DNA of 6,393 nt from SAR116 cluster bacterium (lineage in GTDB: Bacteria; Pseudomonadota; Alphaproteobacteria; Puniceispirillales; Puniceispirillaceae). The number at the start of each line of letters is the position of its first letter. Position 1 is the stretch's first letter. The DNA is taken from assembly GCA_002700485.1 (NCBI GenBank), contig PADU01000015.1, forward strand, positions 1 to 6,393, read 5' to 3'. This document shows positions 1-5,836 of the stretch, piece after piece. The position numbers and the translations under genes are program-made. The notes beneath the pieces were generated by a model that searched no databases, was not told the origin of the DNA, and worked only from the letters and a program-made list of their open reading frames with translations.

Positions 1-374
1 CCCTGACCAATAGCAGCTGGGGTATTTGGCATCACCCGCAGCCAGCGGGCAGACCGGCCCAGCTGGACCGCCAGACGGGCTGTTGATAGGCCCGCAGCAA
101 TAGACAGAAAACAGGTGGTCTCATCTCCTAGACCAGACAGGTCAGCCAGAACAGATGCCATCGTCTGCGGCTTCACAGCCAGAACCACAAGGTCTGGCTG
201 ATAGAGGGTTTCCAGATCAGACGGCTGGTGCAGATAGCGTGTTGCTTGGTGGTCCGGTGAGCCGTTAAGGGCAGGGTCAATCACCGTAAATGACGCCTTA
301 AGCTGGCTGTCTTGTTGCCAGCCTGCAAGCAGCGCCGTCCCCATTTTTCCGCATCCAATCAGGCAGATTTCCAT
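1..374 (-). CDS. proC: Pyrroline-5-carboxylate reductase, N-terminal part (runs off the window)
   Basis: ProC catalyses the last step of proline synthesis, the NAD(P)H-dependent reduction of 1-pyrroline-5-carboxylate in the cytoplasm. Translating the minus strand from the ATG at 374 gives 124 complete residues before the window edge; the family is usually about 270, so the C-terminal half, including the dimerisation domain, lies outside. The Rossmann dinucleotide-binding loop GCGKMG is at residues 7-12. The family motifs VLAVKPQ (64-70) and RVMPNTPA (113-120) follow in the right order and spacing, which makes the assignment firm. A GTG directly precedes the ATG and is a less likely start; no strong Shine-Dalgarno is visible. 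The gene lies 132 bases downstream of the ybjN-family gene on the same strand, so it may be co-transcribed or have its own promoter. Confidence 0.95.
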   Translation of the reverse strand, partial: MEICLIGCGKMGTALLAGWQQDSQLKASFTVIDPALNGSPDHQATRYLHQPSDLETLYQPDLVVLAVKPQTMASVLADLSGLGDETTCFLSIAAGLSTARLAVQLGRSARWLRVMPNTPAAIGQ

Positions 375-399
375 CACTTTCACTCTAATCTATTCAGCA

Positions 400-433
400 G
401 CGGTTCAGACATACATCCCTAAAGTCTGACCGC
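400..433. repeat. Imperfect inverted repeat between the ybjN-family gene and proC
   Basis: Two arms, GCGGTTCAGAC at 400-410 and GTCTGACCGC at 424-433, are complementary over 10 base pairs with one bulged base and enclose a 13-base loop. The element lies in the gap between the ybjN-family stop and the proC start. No T tract follows on either strand, so it does not look like an intrinsic terminator. It could be an RNA processing or stability hairpin, an operator, or chance. Confidence 0.4.
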
Positions 434-506
434 CAGCAGAATAGCGTTTGAGCTCAGTACAAAGCAAGTGTTCTTGTCAATCAGCAAAGAAACATGCAAG
501 CCAAGC

Positions 507-1010
507 TTACGCCTGGCCAGCAACCGGAACCATAATAAGGCCTGCAGATGACGCTTGCCGGTCGGGGGCAAAGATAAGCTGAGCAAAACCAGGGGCAGCC
601 TGTTCACATTGGCCCAGCAGAATATCGACTACATCCTCAATCTGCTCAGGCGTTGCTCCGCCTGCCCCGCGCAGCGGCAACACATAATAAAGCTGAACCT
701 GGCGCTTGTCAGAGGACAGCCGGAAATGGCCAAGAAACAGATGGCCATTCAGTTCAGATAAGAGTGTTTCCAACCTTACTGCTGGCACATCGTCAAAAAG
801 CAGATCAAGCGTGGCATGCACACACAGAACCTGTAAGTCCTCCTGCCAGTCAACACGCAGCTGATACTGACCCCACTGGCCAGGAACGTCCACTACCAAA
901 CCATAAGCATCAGTCTGTTTTATATACCAATCCTGCTGAACCACAAAACGGGCGACCAGCTCAATCGGGTCACCCAGTTCGGAAAAATTAGCAGACGATC
1001 TGTCTTTCAT
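507..1010 (-). CDS. YbjN domain-containing protein
   Basis: This 167-residue cytoplasmic protein of the YbjN family (type III secretion chaperone-like fold) has no signal peptide or membrane segment. The function of the alphaproteobacterial members is not established; E. coli YbjN is linked to stress tolerance and motility, but that should not be transferred directly. Recognition rests on the family pattern: an N-terminal PIELVARFVVQQDW stretch (residues 15-28), the V-PGQWGQYQLRVDW strand region (42-55), the LNGHLFLGHF motif (88-97), LRGAGGATPEQIED (113-126) and a late Cys-Glu helix (135-136) leading to PGFAQLIF (140-147). The ATG at 1010 is preceded by a weak AAAGAG sequence about 7 bases upstream. 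Its place between ubiK and proC on one strand is, as I recall, a common alphaproteobacterial arrangement. The stop is TAA at 509-507. Confidence 0.88.
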   Translation of the reverse strand: MKDRSSANFSELGDPIELVARFVVQQDWYIKQTDAYGLVVDVPGQWGQYQLRVDWQEDLQVLCVHATLDLLFDDVPAVRLETLLSELNGHLFLGHFRLSSDKRQVQLYYVLPLRGAGGATPEQIEDVVDILLGQCEQAAPGFAQLIFAPDRQASSAGLIMVPVAGQA

Positions 1011-1213
1011 TCTTAGGCTCTTTGACGTCGATTAGTCTAATGCGCGGGGACTGAAAGGTCATAACACCTGATAGGACAGGCACATCAATCCTGATAAAAG
1101 TGACAAACTTGCCAGATGAATTCAACACAAAATGTAGGGGTCTTGATAAATCTTGACCACATTCCCTTGTGAGTTTTTTAAAAAATCAAGCATTCGCAGC
1201 GAGTCGGCACTGA
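1011..1213. other. Spacer between ubiK and the ybjN-family gene
   Basis: This gap of about 200 bases contains no convincing gene or strong terminator. It holds a perfect 12-base T6A6 palindrome at 1174-1185 and two copies of CCTGATA (1067-1073 and 1090-1096). On the minus strand a weak promoter-like pair (TTGATG, 16-base spacer, TGTTAT) could serve the ybjN-family gene. None of these is strong enough to call by itself. Confidence 0.4.
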
Positions 1214-1534
1214 TCAGACTTTTTTTGCCTTTTTTGCTGATTTTGCTTTCGCAGGACTGGCAGGTTTGGATTTTGTCGTCACCGGGGTCTGTGCCAAAGC
1301 ATCAAGACGGGCCTCCAGTACAGCGATTCGCGCTGCGATGGCCTCTATACGGCTGAGAGCAGCATCAAAATCCTCACGCGGAACAGAGCCTGAGGCAGCA
1401 GCCTGCCGATCTGCACGCCCGGCCCGAATCACATCAATTTCAGATCGCAGATTGCCCAACGCAGAAGCGGCCCCGTTGGCCATCTGCGCCAAATCAAAAA
1501 AAATATAAGAAGGTGTTTTGCGCGTCTGTTTCAT
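1214..1534 (-). CDS. ubiK: Accessory factor UbiK family protein (BMFP domain)
   Basis: UbiK (YqiC in E. coli) is a small coiled-coil accessory factor for ubiquinone biosynthesis that binds the lipid carrier UbiJ and trimerises; the role here is inferred from the family. From the ATG at 1534 the protein has 106 residues. It shows the IFFDLAQMANGAASAL N-terminal helix (11-26), the hallmark V-REDFDAAL segment (51-60), and a C-terminal heptad helix of Arg/Glu/Ala/Leu (about 61-82) that should form a coiled coil. It ends in a Lys/Ala/Pro/Ser-rich tail (85-106), often seen in alphaproteobacterial members. A longer reading from TTG at 1561 would add nine residues, but an AGGAAAG at 1550-1544, nine bases before the ATG, supports the shorter form. 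A T8 run on the coding strand (Ile-Phe-Phe codons) reads in frame. The gene diverges from lgt and heads the minus-strand group. Confidence 0.88.
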   Translation of the reverse strand: MKQTRKTPSYIFFDLAQMANGAASALGNLRSEIDVIRAGRADRQAAASGSVPREDFDAALSRIEAIAARIAVLEARLDALAQTPVTTKSKPASPAKAKSAKKAKKV

Positions 1535-1543
1535 AACTCTGGT

Positions 1544-1550
1544 CTTTCCT
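1544..1550 (-). promoter_or_regulatory. Ribosome binding site that decides the ubiK start
   Basis: On the minus strand AGGAAAG lies nine bases before the ATG at 1534. The alternative TTG at 1561 is upstream of this site and would place the motif inside the coding region, so the ATG is preferred. Confidence 0.6.
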
Positions 1551-1589
1551 TTGACAGACAATTCTTGAAAGTTAAGACAGCCTGCCCTG

Positions 1590-1619
1590 AATATGAAGCG
1601 TCTGGCCCTGAGTGGACAA
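1590..1619 (-). promoter_or_regulatory. Candidate promoter for ubiK
   Basis: On the minus strand TTGTCC (1619-1614) is followed after 18 bases by CATATT (1595-1590), 55 bases before the ubiK ATG. Four bases of each hexamer match the sigma-70 type consensus. The -35 element lies within the first copy of the TGGACAAT repeat. The call rests on pattern only. Confidence 0.3.
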
Positions 1620-1638
1620 TGCAGACCATATGGACAAT
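1613..1638. repeat. Direct repeat TGGACAAT x2 in the divergent promoter region
   Basis: TGGACAAT occurs at 1613-1620 and again at 1631-1638, 18 bases apart start to start. On the minus strand each copy contains a TTGTCC hexamer resembling a -35 element. The pair could be tandem -35 boxes or binding half-sites for a regulator in the ubiK/lgt intergenic region, or it could be chance. Confidence 0.4.
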
Positions 1639-1674
1639 TCAGCTAACCTCAACCATAAAGATAGAAGGCATGGC

Positions 1675-1701
1675 TTAACTACCCGTCTGGCCTTATATGA
1701 T
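1675..1701 (+). promoter_or_regulatory. Candidate lgt operon promoter
   Basis: The AT-rich block around 1693-1706 contains TATGAT at 1696-1701, a five-of-six match to a -10 element. TTAACT at 1675-1680 is the nearest -35-like hexamer, but its 15-base spacer is short. The element lies about 95 bases before the lgt ATG and is the best candidate in the gap for starting lgt - methyltransferase - pgeF transcription. Confidence 0.35.
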
Positions 1702-1747
1702 ATATAGCATGCTGTTCCAGAATGCCAATATCTGCAGAACAAGACAA

Positions 1748-1766
1748 CGCGGGCGGCTTGCCCGTG
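1748..1766 (+). other. Small hairpin in the lgt leader
   Basis: CGCGGGC (1748-1754) can pair with GCCCGTG (1760-1766), seven pairs including one G-T wobble, around the five-base loop GGCTT. It ends 31 bases before the lgt start and has no T tract after it, so it is not a terminator. It might influence lgt translation or be incidental. Confidence 0.35.
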
Positions 1767-1797
1767 CTGTGCCCAATTATACAGGACGCATAACGAG

Positions 1798-2619
1798 ATG
1801 ACCGAAACCTTGTTCACCTTCCCTGCAATAGACCCCGTGGCCATTGCACTGGGCCCCGTGCAAATCAGATGGTATGCGTTGGCTTATGTGGCAGGGCTGA
1901 TAGGCGGATGGTGGGTGATGCGCCGCCAGATCAGGGCCGGTCAGTCTGTTCTGAACAACAACCAGCTGGACGGGTTGCTCAATGCCTGCCTTATCGGGAT
2001 ACTGGTAGGTGGTCGGCTGGGCTATGTTCTGTTTTACAATCCTGCTGCCTATCTGGCAACGCCGCTGGATATTCTTAAAGTCTGGGAAGGTGGCATGTCC
2101 TTTCATGGCGGACTAGCTGGGATAATTCTGGCTATCTTATGGTGCGCACGCAGCTACCGGCTGAGAGCGCTAGCAATCGGTGACGAGGTGGCGCTGGTGG
2201 CGCCTTTGGGACTGTTTTTTGGCAGGCTGGCTAATTTCATCAATGGTGAGCTATATGGGCGGGTAACTGATCATCCGCTGGGTATGGTGTTTCCTGGCGG
2301 CGGCCAGCTGCCACGGCACCCCAGCCAGCTTTACGAGGCGGGTCTTGAGGGGCTCGTATTGTTAAGTGTAGTCTGGGCGCTGCGCCGCTGGCAGCTAGAA
2401 AAGAGACTTGGCCATGGTCTAATCTCAAGCTGTTTCCTAGGCGGCTATGGTTTAGCCCGGTTTGGGATTGAGATGGTGCGGGAACCAGATGCCCATATCG
2501 GCCTGCTGGCGACAGGTGTGTTTTCTGCTGGCCTGACCATGGGCCAACTTTTATGTCTACCCATGATCATAGTCGGTCTTCTGGGTTTTGTTTGGTGCTC
2601 AAGACAGAGGTTGGCATGA
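1798..2619 (+). CDS. lgt: Phosphatidylglycerol--prolipoprotein diacylglyceryl transferase
   Basis: Lgt is the inner-membrane enzyme that attaches diacylglycerol from phosphatidylglycerol to the lipobox cysteine of prolipoproteins, the first step of lipoprotein maturation. The 273-residue product is close to usual length and has about seven hydrophobic segments. The signature GRLANFINGELYGR spans residues 142-155; R143 matches the essential arginine of the E. coli enzyme, and H103 in GGMSFHGG (98-105) matches its essential histidine. PRHPSQLYEA (172-181) and MVREPDAHIG (226-235) are further family blocks, with R228 probably equivalent to E. coli R239. The ATG at 1798 has only a weak upstream AACGAG. 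The TGA stop overlaps the ATG of the methyltransferase gene (ATGA), indicating translational coupling. This is the first gene of the plus-strand operon, divergent from ubiK. Confidence 0.97.
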   Translation: MTETLFTFPAIDPVAIALGPVQIRWYALAYVAGLIGGWWVMRRQIRAGQSVLNNNQLDGLLNACLIGILVGGRLGYVLFYNPAAYLATPLDILKVWEGGMSFHGGLAGIILAILWCARSYRLRALAIGDEVALVAPLGLFFGRLANFINGELYGRVTDHPLGMVFPGGGQLPRHPSQLYEAGLEGLVLLSVVWALRRWQLEKRLGHGLISSCFLGGYGLARFGIEMVREPDAHIGLLATGVFSAGLTMGQLLCLPMIIVGLLGFVWCSRQRLA

Positions 2620-3077
2620 GCCTTGCTGAGCATCTGAAAGCCTGTATTAAAACAGAAGGGCCTCTCCCGCTGGAGCTGTTTTTAGAAAAGGTGATGACTA
2701 CAACACAAGACAGCTATTATGCTGAAGCCAACCGATTTGGCAAGGACGGTGATTTCATCACTGCCCCTGAGATCAGCCAGCTGTTTGGCGAAATTCTGGC
2801 TGCCTTTCAGGCCTGGCTGTGGGAATTGTCAGGCAGTCCAGATGCTAATGAGATGATAATTTTTGAGGCAGGGCCGGGCCGTGGCACACTGTTTGAAGAT
2901 ATGCATCGCAGCTGGCGTCAGATCTGCCCGCAGATGGCTGCTGCCCCGGTCACCTTTCTGGAAACCAGCCCCTATTTGCGCAATGTACTGACCAGCCGTT
3001 TCAGCGGGCTGGATATCCATCTGGCTAAAACTGCAGACAACCTGCCTGAAGTCCCTTTATTTGGGGTGGCAAATGAA

Positions 3078-3084
3078 TTTTTTT
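3078..3084 (+). other. T7 homopolymer at the frameshift point
   Basis: Seven T residues follow GAA and precede GATGCG. Six would give Glu-Phe-Phe-Asp-Ala, the conserved family sequence; seven bring a TGA directly into frame. The site is a typical place for indel sequencing error and also resembles a polymerase slippage site. Confidence 0.85.
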
Positions 3085-3723
3085 GATGCGCTGGCGATCC
3101 GGCAGGCGATCAAGCGCGACCAGGGCTGGGTCTGGCGGGCTATTGGGTTGGACGTAGACCAATTTGTCTTTTGTGACGGGCCAGCACTGCACCCTGATGA
3201 AATGCGGCAGCATAAACTGGCTGCTGACGCGCCGGCAGACAGTGTGGCTGAATTCAGCCCAGCATCGGAAGCTGTTTTGGCGAGGCTGGCCCGGCATGTG
3301 GCCCGATTTGGAGGTGGTGTGCTGATCTGTGATTACGGCAAGTCGAACCGGCAGGACGACAGTCTGCAAGCGGTACGCGCGCACAAAGCGGTGCCGATTC
3401 TAGACATGCCGGGGCTCAGCGATATTTCTCATCTCGTGGATTTTGCGGCGCTAGCCCGCTGTGCAGAAGCACAAGGCGCGCGTTTGGTCGGGCCTGTTGA
3501 ACAGGGTCGATTCTTAAGTGAGTTGGGCATTGAGAAGCGAGCAGAAACGCTGCGACGCAAAGATGACCCTGAGAGAGACAGAGCCCTTTCCGCCGCGCTT
3601 GACAGGCTCTGCGCGCCTCAGCATATGGGTGGGCTGTTTAAAGTTGCCTTGCTGGTTCCTGGTGGTGAAGGGCTGCCTGCCGGCTTTGCCAGTTTGCGTG
3701 AATTAGACCTGCAGCCGAACGAG

Positions 3724-3729
3724 AGGAGG
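3724..3729 (+). promoter_or_regulatory. Strong ribosome binding site for pgeF
   Basis: AGGAGG, a full Shine-Dalgarno core, lies five bases before the ATG at 3735 and inside the last codons of the methyltransferase gene. It fixes the pgeF start and would allow pgeF translation independently of the frameshifted upstream gene. Confidence 0.85.
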
Positions 3730-3734
3730 GGTGG

Positions 3735-4535
3735 ATGATCCAGAAGCAGACTTGCCCGGGCGGTCCGGTTTATTTCAGCCATCAGGCGCTAGAAAGTGCC
3801 GGTGTACGGCATGGATTCTTCACCCGCAAGGGCGGCCTGTCCACAGGTCTTTATGACAGCCTGAATTGCGGGCTGGGATCGGATGATGACACAAAAATGG
3901 TGCGAGCAAACAGAGGTCGCGTTGCCGCTACAATGGGGCTTAACCTGACACAGATGGCCGGGCTGTATCAGGTTCACAGCCGGAGATGTGTGACCCTAAC
4001 CCACCCTGGCCCGCACACAAACCGGCCACAGGCAGATGCTTATGTCACCGCCCTGGCCAGCACCGGGCTGGCCATCCTGACTGCAGATTGTCTACCGGTA
4101 TTGTTTTGTGATCCAAAGGCAGGCGTTATCGGGGCAGCGCATGCGGGATGGCGCGGGGCTATGGACGGCGTTATTGAAGCAACGGTTAGCGCGATGCAGA
4201 GCCTAGGCGCCACGCCAGACCATACCGTGATGGTGATCGGCCCTGGAATCCAACAAATCAGCTATCAGGTCAGCCCTAAACTGAAATTAAAGATCACCGC
4301 CCGTCATGAGACAGCGGAAACTTGTTTTACCACCGATCCCTCTGCCCCGGAAAAATGGCTATTTGACTTGCCTGGCTTTGTCCTGCAGCGCAGCAAGGAA
4401 GCTGGTCTCAGACAGGTTTATGATTGTAGACTGAATACCTATGATGAAGATGATCTGTTTTTCAGCCATCGTCGCGCTACCCACAGGTCAGAGCCGGATT
4501 CAGGACGTCTAATTTCTGTGATAACGCAAAGCTAG
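3735..4535 (+). CDS. pgeF: Peptidoglycan editing factor PgeF (YfiH/laccase-domain family)
   Basis: The family (formerly DUF152, often annotated as polyphenol oxidase) includes E. coli YfiH, which hydrolyses wrongly built UDP-MurNAc with L-Ser in place of L-Ala, protecting peptidoglycan composition; some members show purine nucleoside phosphorylase activity. The 266-residue protein is of typical length. It opens with HGFFTRKGGLSTGLYDSLN (26-44), and N59/R60 in the V-ANR segment are conserved. QVHS (79-82), ADCLPVLFCDP (117-127) and AAHAGWRGAMDGV (134-146) follow, giving the expected metal-binding trio His81, Cys119 and His136. IGPGIQQISYQV (168-179) and the C-terminal FFSHRRATHRSEPDSGRLIS (242-261) complete the pattern. 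Start choice is supported by AGGAGG and the ATGA overlap with the upstream gene. It is the last conserved gene of the lgt operon. Confidence 0.95.
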   Translation: MIQKQTCPGGPVYFSHQALESAGVRHGFFTRKGGLSTGLYDSLNCGLGSDDDTKMVRANRGRVAATMGLNLTQMAGLYQVHSRRCVTLTHPGPHTNRPQADAYVTALASTGLAILTADCLPVLFCDPKAGVIGAAHAGWRGAMDGVIEATVSAMQSLGATPDHTVMVIGPGIQQISYQVSPKLKLKITARHETAETCFTTDPSAPEKWLFDLPGFVLQRSKEAGLRQVYDCRLNTYDEDDLFFSHRRATHRSEPDSGRLISVITQS

Positions 4536-4556
4536 AAAGAGGAACGAGAGAGGGTC

Positions 4557-4625
4557 ATGCCGCATTTATGGATATTTTTAGGGTTGCTAATGGTAGGGCT
4601 GGTCACCTCTTGCGTGATGGTGTAA
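4557..4625 (+). CDS. Candidate 22-residue lipoprotein-like mini-ORF
   Basis: The ATG at 4557 opens 22 codons ending at TAA 4623-4625, and the stop abuts the stem of the following terminator. The peptide begins MPHLWIFLGLLMVG and continues LVTSC at residues 15-19, a match to a signal-peptide lipobox with Cys19, though there is no N-terminal Lys or Arg. Cleavage would leave a mature lipopeptide of only four residues. It starts 21 bases after the pgeF stop, so it would belong to the lgt operon. The upstream purine run GAGAGAGGG (4546-4554) ends only two bases before the ATG and a second, AGAGGA, is 13 bases away, so the ribosome binding site is not well spaced. I do not recognise a family; it may be a real small membrane peptide or chance. 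Confidence 0.35.
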   Translation: MPHLWIFLGLLMVGLVTSCVMV

Positions 4626-4643
4626 GGGGATGTTCCCCTTTTT
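4624..4643 (+). terminator. Intrinsic terminator of the lgt - pgeF operon
   Basis: AAGGGGA (4624-4630) pairs perfectly with TCCCCTT (4634-4640) around a three-base TGT loop, followed by T residues through 4643 (five T after the C run). It lies 88 bases after the pgeF stop and before prs, separating the two units. On the minus strand no T tract follows, so it acts rightward only. Confidence 0.8.
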
Positions 4644-4646
4644 GCC

Positions 4647-4674
4647 TTGCGGTAAGCGGGTCAGATTGCTATCA
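4647..4674 (+). promoter_or_regulatory. Weak candidate promoter for prs
   Basis: TTGCGG (4647-4652), a 16-base spacer and CTATCA (4669-4674) lie directly after the terminator and about 90 bases before prs. The terminator implies that prs needs its own promoter in this gap. A second pair, TTGTGC about 60 bases before the prs start followed after 17 bases by CCTAGT, is similarly weak. Neither is convincing alone. Confidence 0.25.
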
Positions 4675-4762
4675 CAACTCTATGAGCGTTCAGCCATCGG
4701 TGTTGTGCAAACAGGACCGTAATGGCCTAGTTGTCCCAAGTAACAAATAACAGGCTGCTGCG

Positions 4763-5695
4763 ATGAAGATCATGTCCGGCAATTCCAATCGTCCCCTGGC
4801 TGAGGCTATTGCTGCCTATCTGGATATGCCGCTGACACGCGCTGATGTAAAACGCTTCGCTGATATGGAAGTGTTTGTCGAAATTCAGGAAAATGTGCGA
4901 GGTGAGGATGTGTTTGTGGTGCAGTCCACATCCTACCCGGCAAATGATAATGTGATGGAACTGCTTGTTACGCTGGATGCACTGCGCCGCGGTTCTGCCC
5001 GCCGCGTGACAGCCGTACTGCCTTATTATGGTTATGCGCGGCAGGATCGCAAATCAGGCCCGCGCACGCCAATCTCTGCCAAGCTGCTGGCCAATCTGAT
5101 CACGACGGCTGGGGCTGACAGGGTGCTGACAATTGATTTGCATGCCGGCCAGATTCAGGGCTTTTTCGATATCCCAACAGATAATCTGTTTGCTGCCCCC
5201 GTGTTTACAGCTGCTCTGAGAGAAAAATACGAAAATGGCAATCTGATAGTGGTCAGCCCTGATGTTGGAGGGGTAGTCCGGGCACGTGCGCTGGCTAAAC
5301 GGGTGAATGCAGACCTAGCCATTATTGATAAACGCCGGCCAGAAGCTGGGGTATCTGAAGTGATGAATATCATTGGTGATGTGGATGGCCGGCATTGTAT
5401 CATGGTTGATGATATTGTCGATTCAGGCGGCACTTTATGCAACGCTGCCAAGGCACTGATAGATGCTGGTGCGCAGAGTGTGGATGCGTATGTCACTCAC
5501 GGAGTCTTGTCTGGCGGGGCGGTTTCACGCATCGCGTCAAGCCCTCTCTCATCACTTGTAACAACAGATTCTATACAGGCTACAGAAGCGATGCGGGTAG
5601 CACGGAATATCAGGCAGATTTCAATTGCTCCGCTGCTAGGTGAGGCGATTATCCGAATCAATAAGGAAAAGTCTGTCTCCAGCCTGTTTCAATAG
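4763..5695 (+). CDS. prs: Ribose-phosphate pyrophosphokinase (PRPP synthetase)
   Basis: Prs transfers pyrophosphate from ATP to ribose 5-phosphate, making PRPP for purine, pyrimidine, histidine, tryptophan and NAD synthesis in the cytoplasm. The 310-residue length is normal for class I enzymes. Visible blocks are [15 protein letters not shown] (54-68), [12 protein letters not shown] (86-97) for ATP contact, the Mg/ATP-binding [12 protein letters not shown] (125-136) with His127, and [16 protein letters not shown] (165-180). DKRRP (189-193) carries the flexible-loop Lys190 and Arg192. The PRPP-binding loop DDIVDSGGT spans 216-224. The ATG at 4763 has AACAGG about eight bases upstream. It stands alone between a terminator and the rplY leader. 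The prs-rplY adjacency is, as I recall, common in proteobacteria. All key residues appear intact. Confidence 0.97.
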   Translation: MKIMSGNSNRPLAEAIAAYLDMPLTRADVKRFADMEVFVEIQENVRGEDVFVVQSTSYPANDNVMELLVTLDALRRGSARRVTAVLPYYGYARQDRKSGPRTPISAKLLANLITTAGADRVLTIDLHAGQIQGFFDIPTDNLFAAPVFTAALREKYENGNLIVVSPDVGGVVRARALAKRVNADLAIIDKRRPEAGVSEVMNIIGDVDGRHCIMVDDIVDSGGTLCNAAKALIDAGAQSVDAYVTHGVLSGGAVSRIASSPLSSLVTTDSIQATEAMRVARNIRQISIAPLLGEAIIRINKEKSVSSLFQ

Positions 5696-5727
5696 AATCG
5701 GCAGCACACCTACGGCATCGATTTTTC

Positions 5728-5756
5728 TTGATATTTTCCCAGGTTCAGCTTAAAGA
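5728..5756 (+). promoter_or_regulatory. Candidate rplY promoter
   Basis: TTGATA (5728-5733), five of six bases of a consensus -35, is followed after exactly 17 bases by TAAAGA (5751-5756), a partial -10. Transcription would start near 5763, just before the hairpin at 5766-5796, so the hairpin would sit at the 5' end of the rplY mRNA. Confidence 0.45.
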
Positions 5757-5765
5757 AGGTCCAAC

Positions 5766-5806
5766 GCGTCGCTTGCACCCCTGGAGGCAAGTGCGCATGT
5801 TTTTTT
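5766..5806 (+). terminator. Hairpin with T7 tract: prs terminator or rplY leader attenuator
   Basis: The arms 5766-5776 and 5787-5796 form ten pairs (one G-T wobble, one bulged T) around a ten-base loop. Three bases later a run of seven T spans 5800-5806. The form suits an intrinsic terminator for prs. Because the best promoter-like pair lies upstream of it and rplY starts 30 bases after the T tract, it could instead act in the rplY leader. Confidence 0.55.
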
Positions 5807-5823
5807 AACACAAATAAAAAGAC

Positions 5824-5828
5824 AAGGA
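5824..5828 (+). promoter_or_regulatory. Ribosome binding site that decides the rplY start
   Basis: AAGGA lies eight bases before the ATG at 5837 but overlaps the in-frame ATG at 5828. The downstream ATG is therefore the likely start, giving a protein beginning MSEATSIDATLRSR, in line with other L25 proteins of this type. Confidence 0.7.
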
Positions 5829-5836
5829 TGACAACA

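Larger units (their letters stand above)
2616..3738 (+). pseudogene. MidA/NDUFAF7-family SAM-dependent methyltransferase, split by a one-base frameshift
   Basis: The family is a class I SAM-dependent methyltransferase homologous to mitochondrial NDUFAF7 (MidA), which dimethylates an arginine of a complex I subunit; the bacterial substrate is not established. The start is the ATG at 2616, which overlaps the lgt stop and is preceded by AGAGG five bases upstream. The first frame carries FGKDGDFITAPEISQLFGE (41-59), the SAM-binding loop EAGPGRGTL (84-92) and LETSP (116-119). It then stops at a TGA (3084-3086) right after VANEFF. The other frame continues at 3085 with DALAIRQ, LICDYGK, DSLQAVRAH, HLVDFAALA and MGGLFKV. 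Deleting one T from the T7 run at 3078-3084 gives one 373-residue protein of normal length with no other defect. The uninterrupted remainder argues for a sequencing error or a very recent mutation. An in-frame ATG at 3073 could restart the second part. The stop overlaps the pgeF start. Confidence 0.88.

Noticed and set aside
475..480. Perfect TTGACA on the minus strand upstream of proC
   Set aside because: No acceptable -10 element is found 15 to 19 bases downstream, so a promoter cannot be supported.
419..607. Minus-strand open frame of 62 codons overlapping the end of the ybjN-family gene
   Set aside because: It is out of frame with a well-supported gene and has no recognisable motif; its hydrophobic look comes from the opposite reading of that gene and the gap.
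1535..1561. TTG start adding nine residues to UbiK
   Set aside because: The AGGAAAG ribosome binding site lies within this extension and points to the ATG at 1534.
2553..2615. Upstream in-frame ATG extension of the methyltransferase gene
   Set aside because: It lies inside lgt and adds 21 residues without family similarity; the ATG at 2616 with AGAGG and the lgt stop overlap is a better start.
3061..3738. Second part of the methyltransferase as an independent gene starting at TTG 3061 or ATG 3073
   Set aside because: Its sequence continues the same family domain from the exact point where the first frame stops, so it is the frameshifted remainder rather than a separate gene.
4568..4750. Open reading frame of 60 codons between pgeF and prs on the plus strand
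   Set aside because: It reads straight through the terminator hairpin, has no well-placed ribosome binding site, its product resembles no family I know, and it overlaps the 22-codon mini-ORF in another frame.
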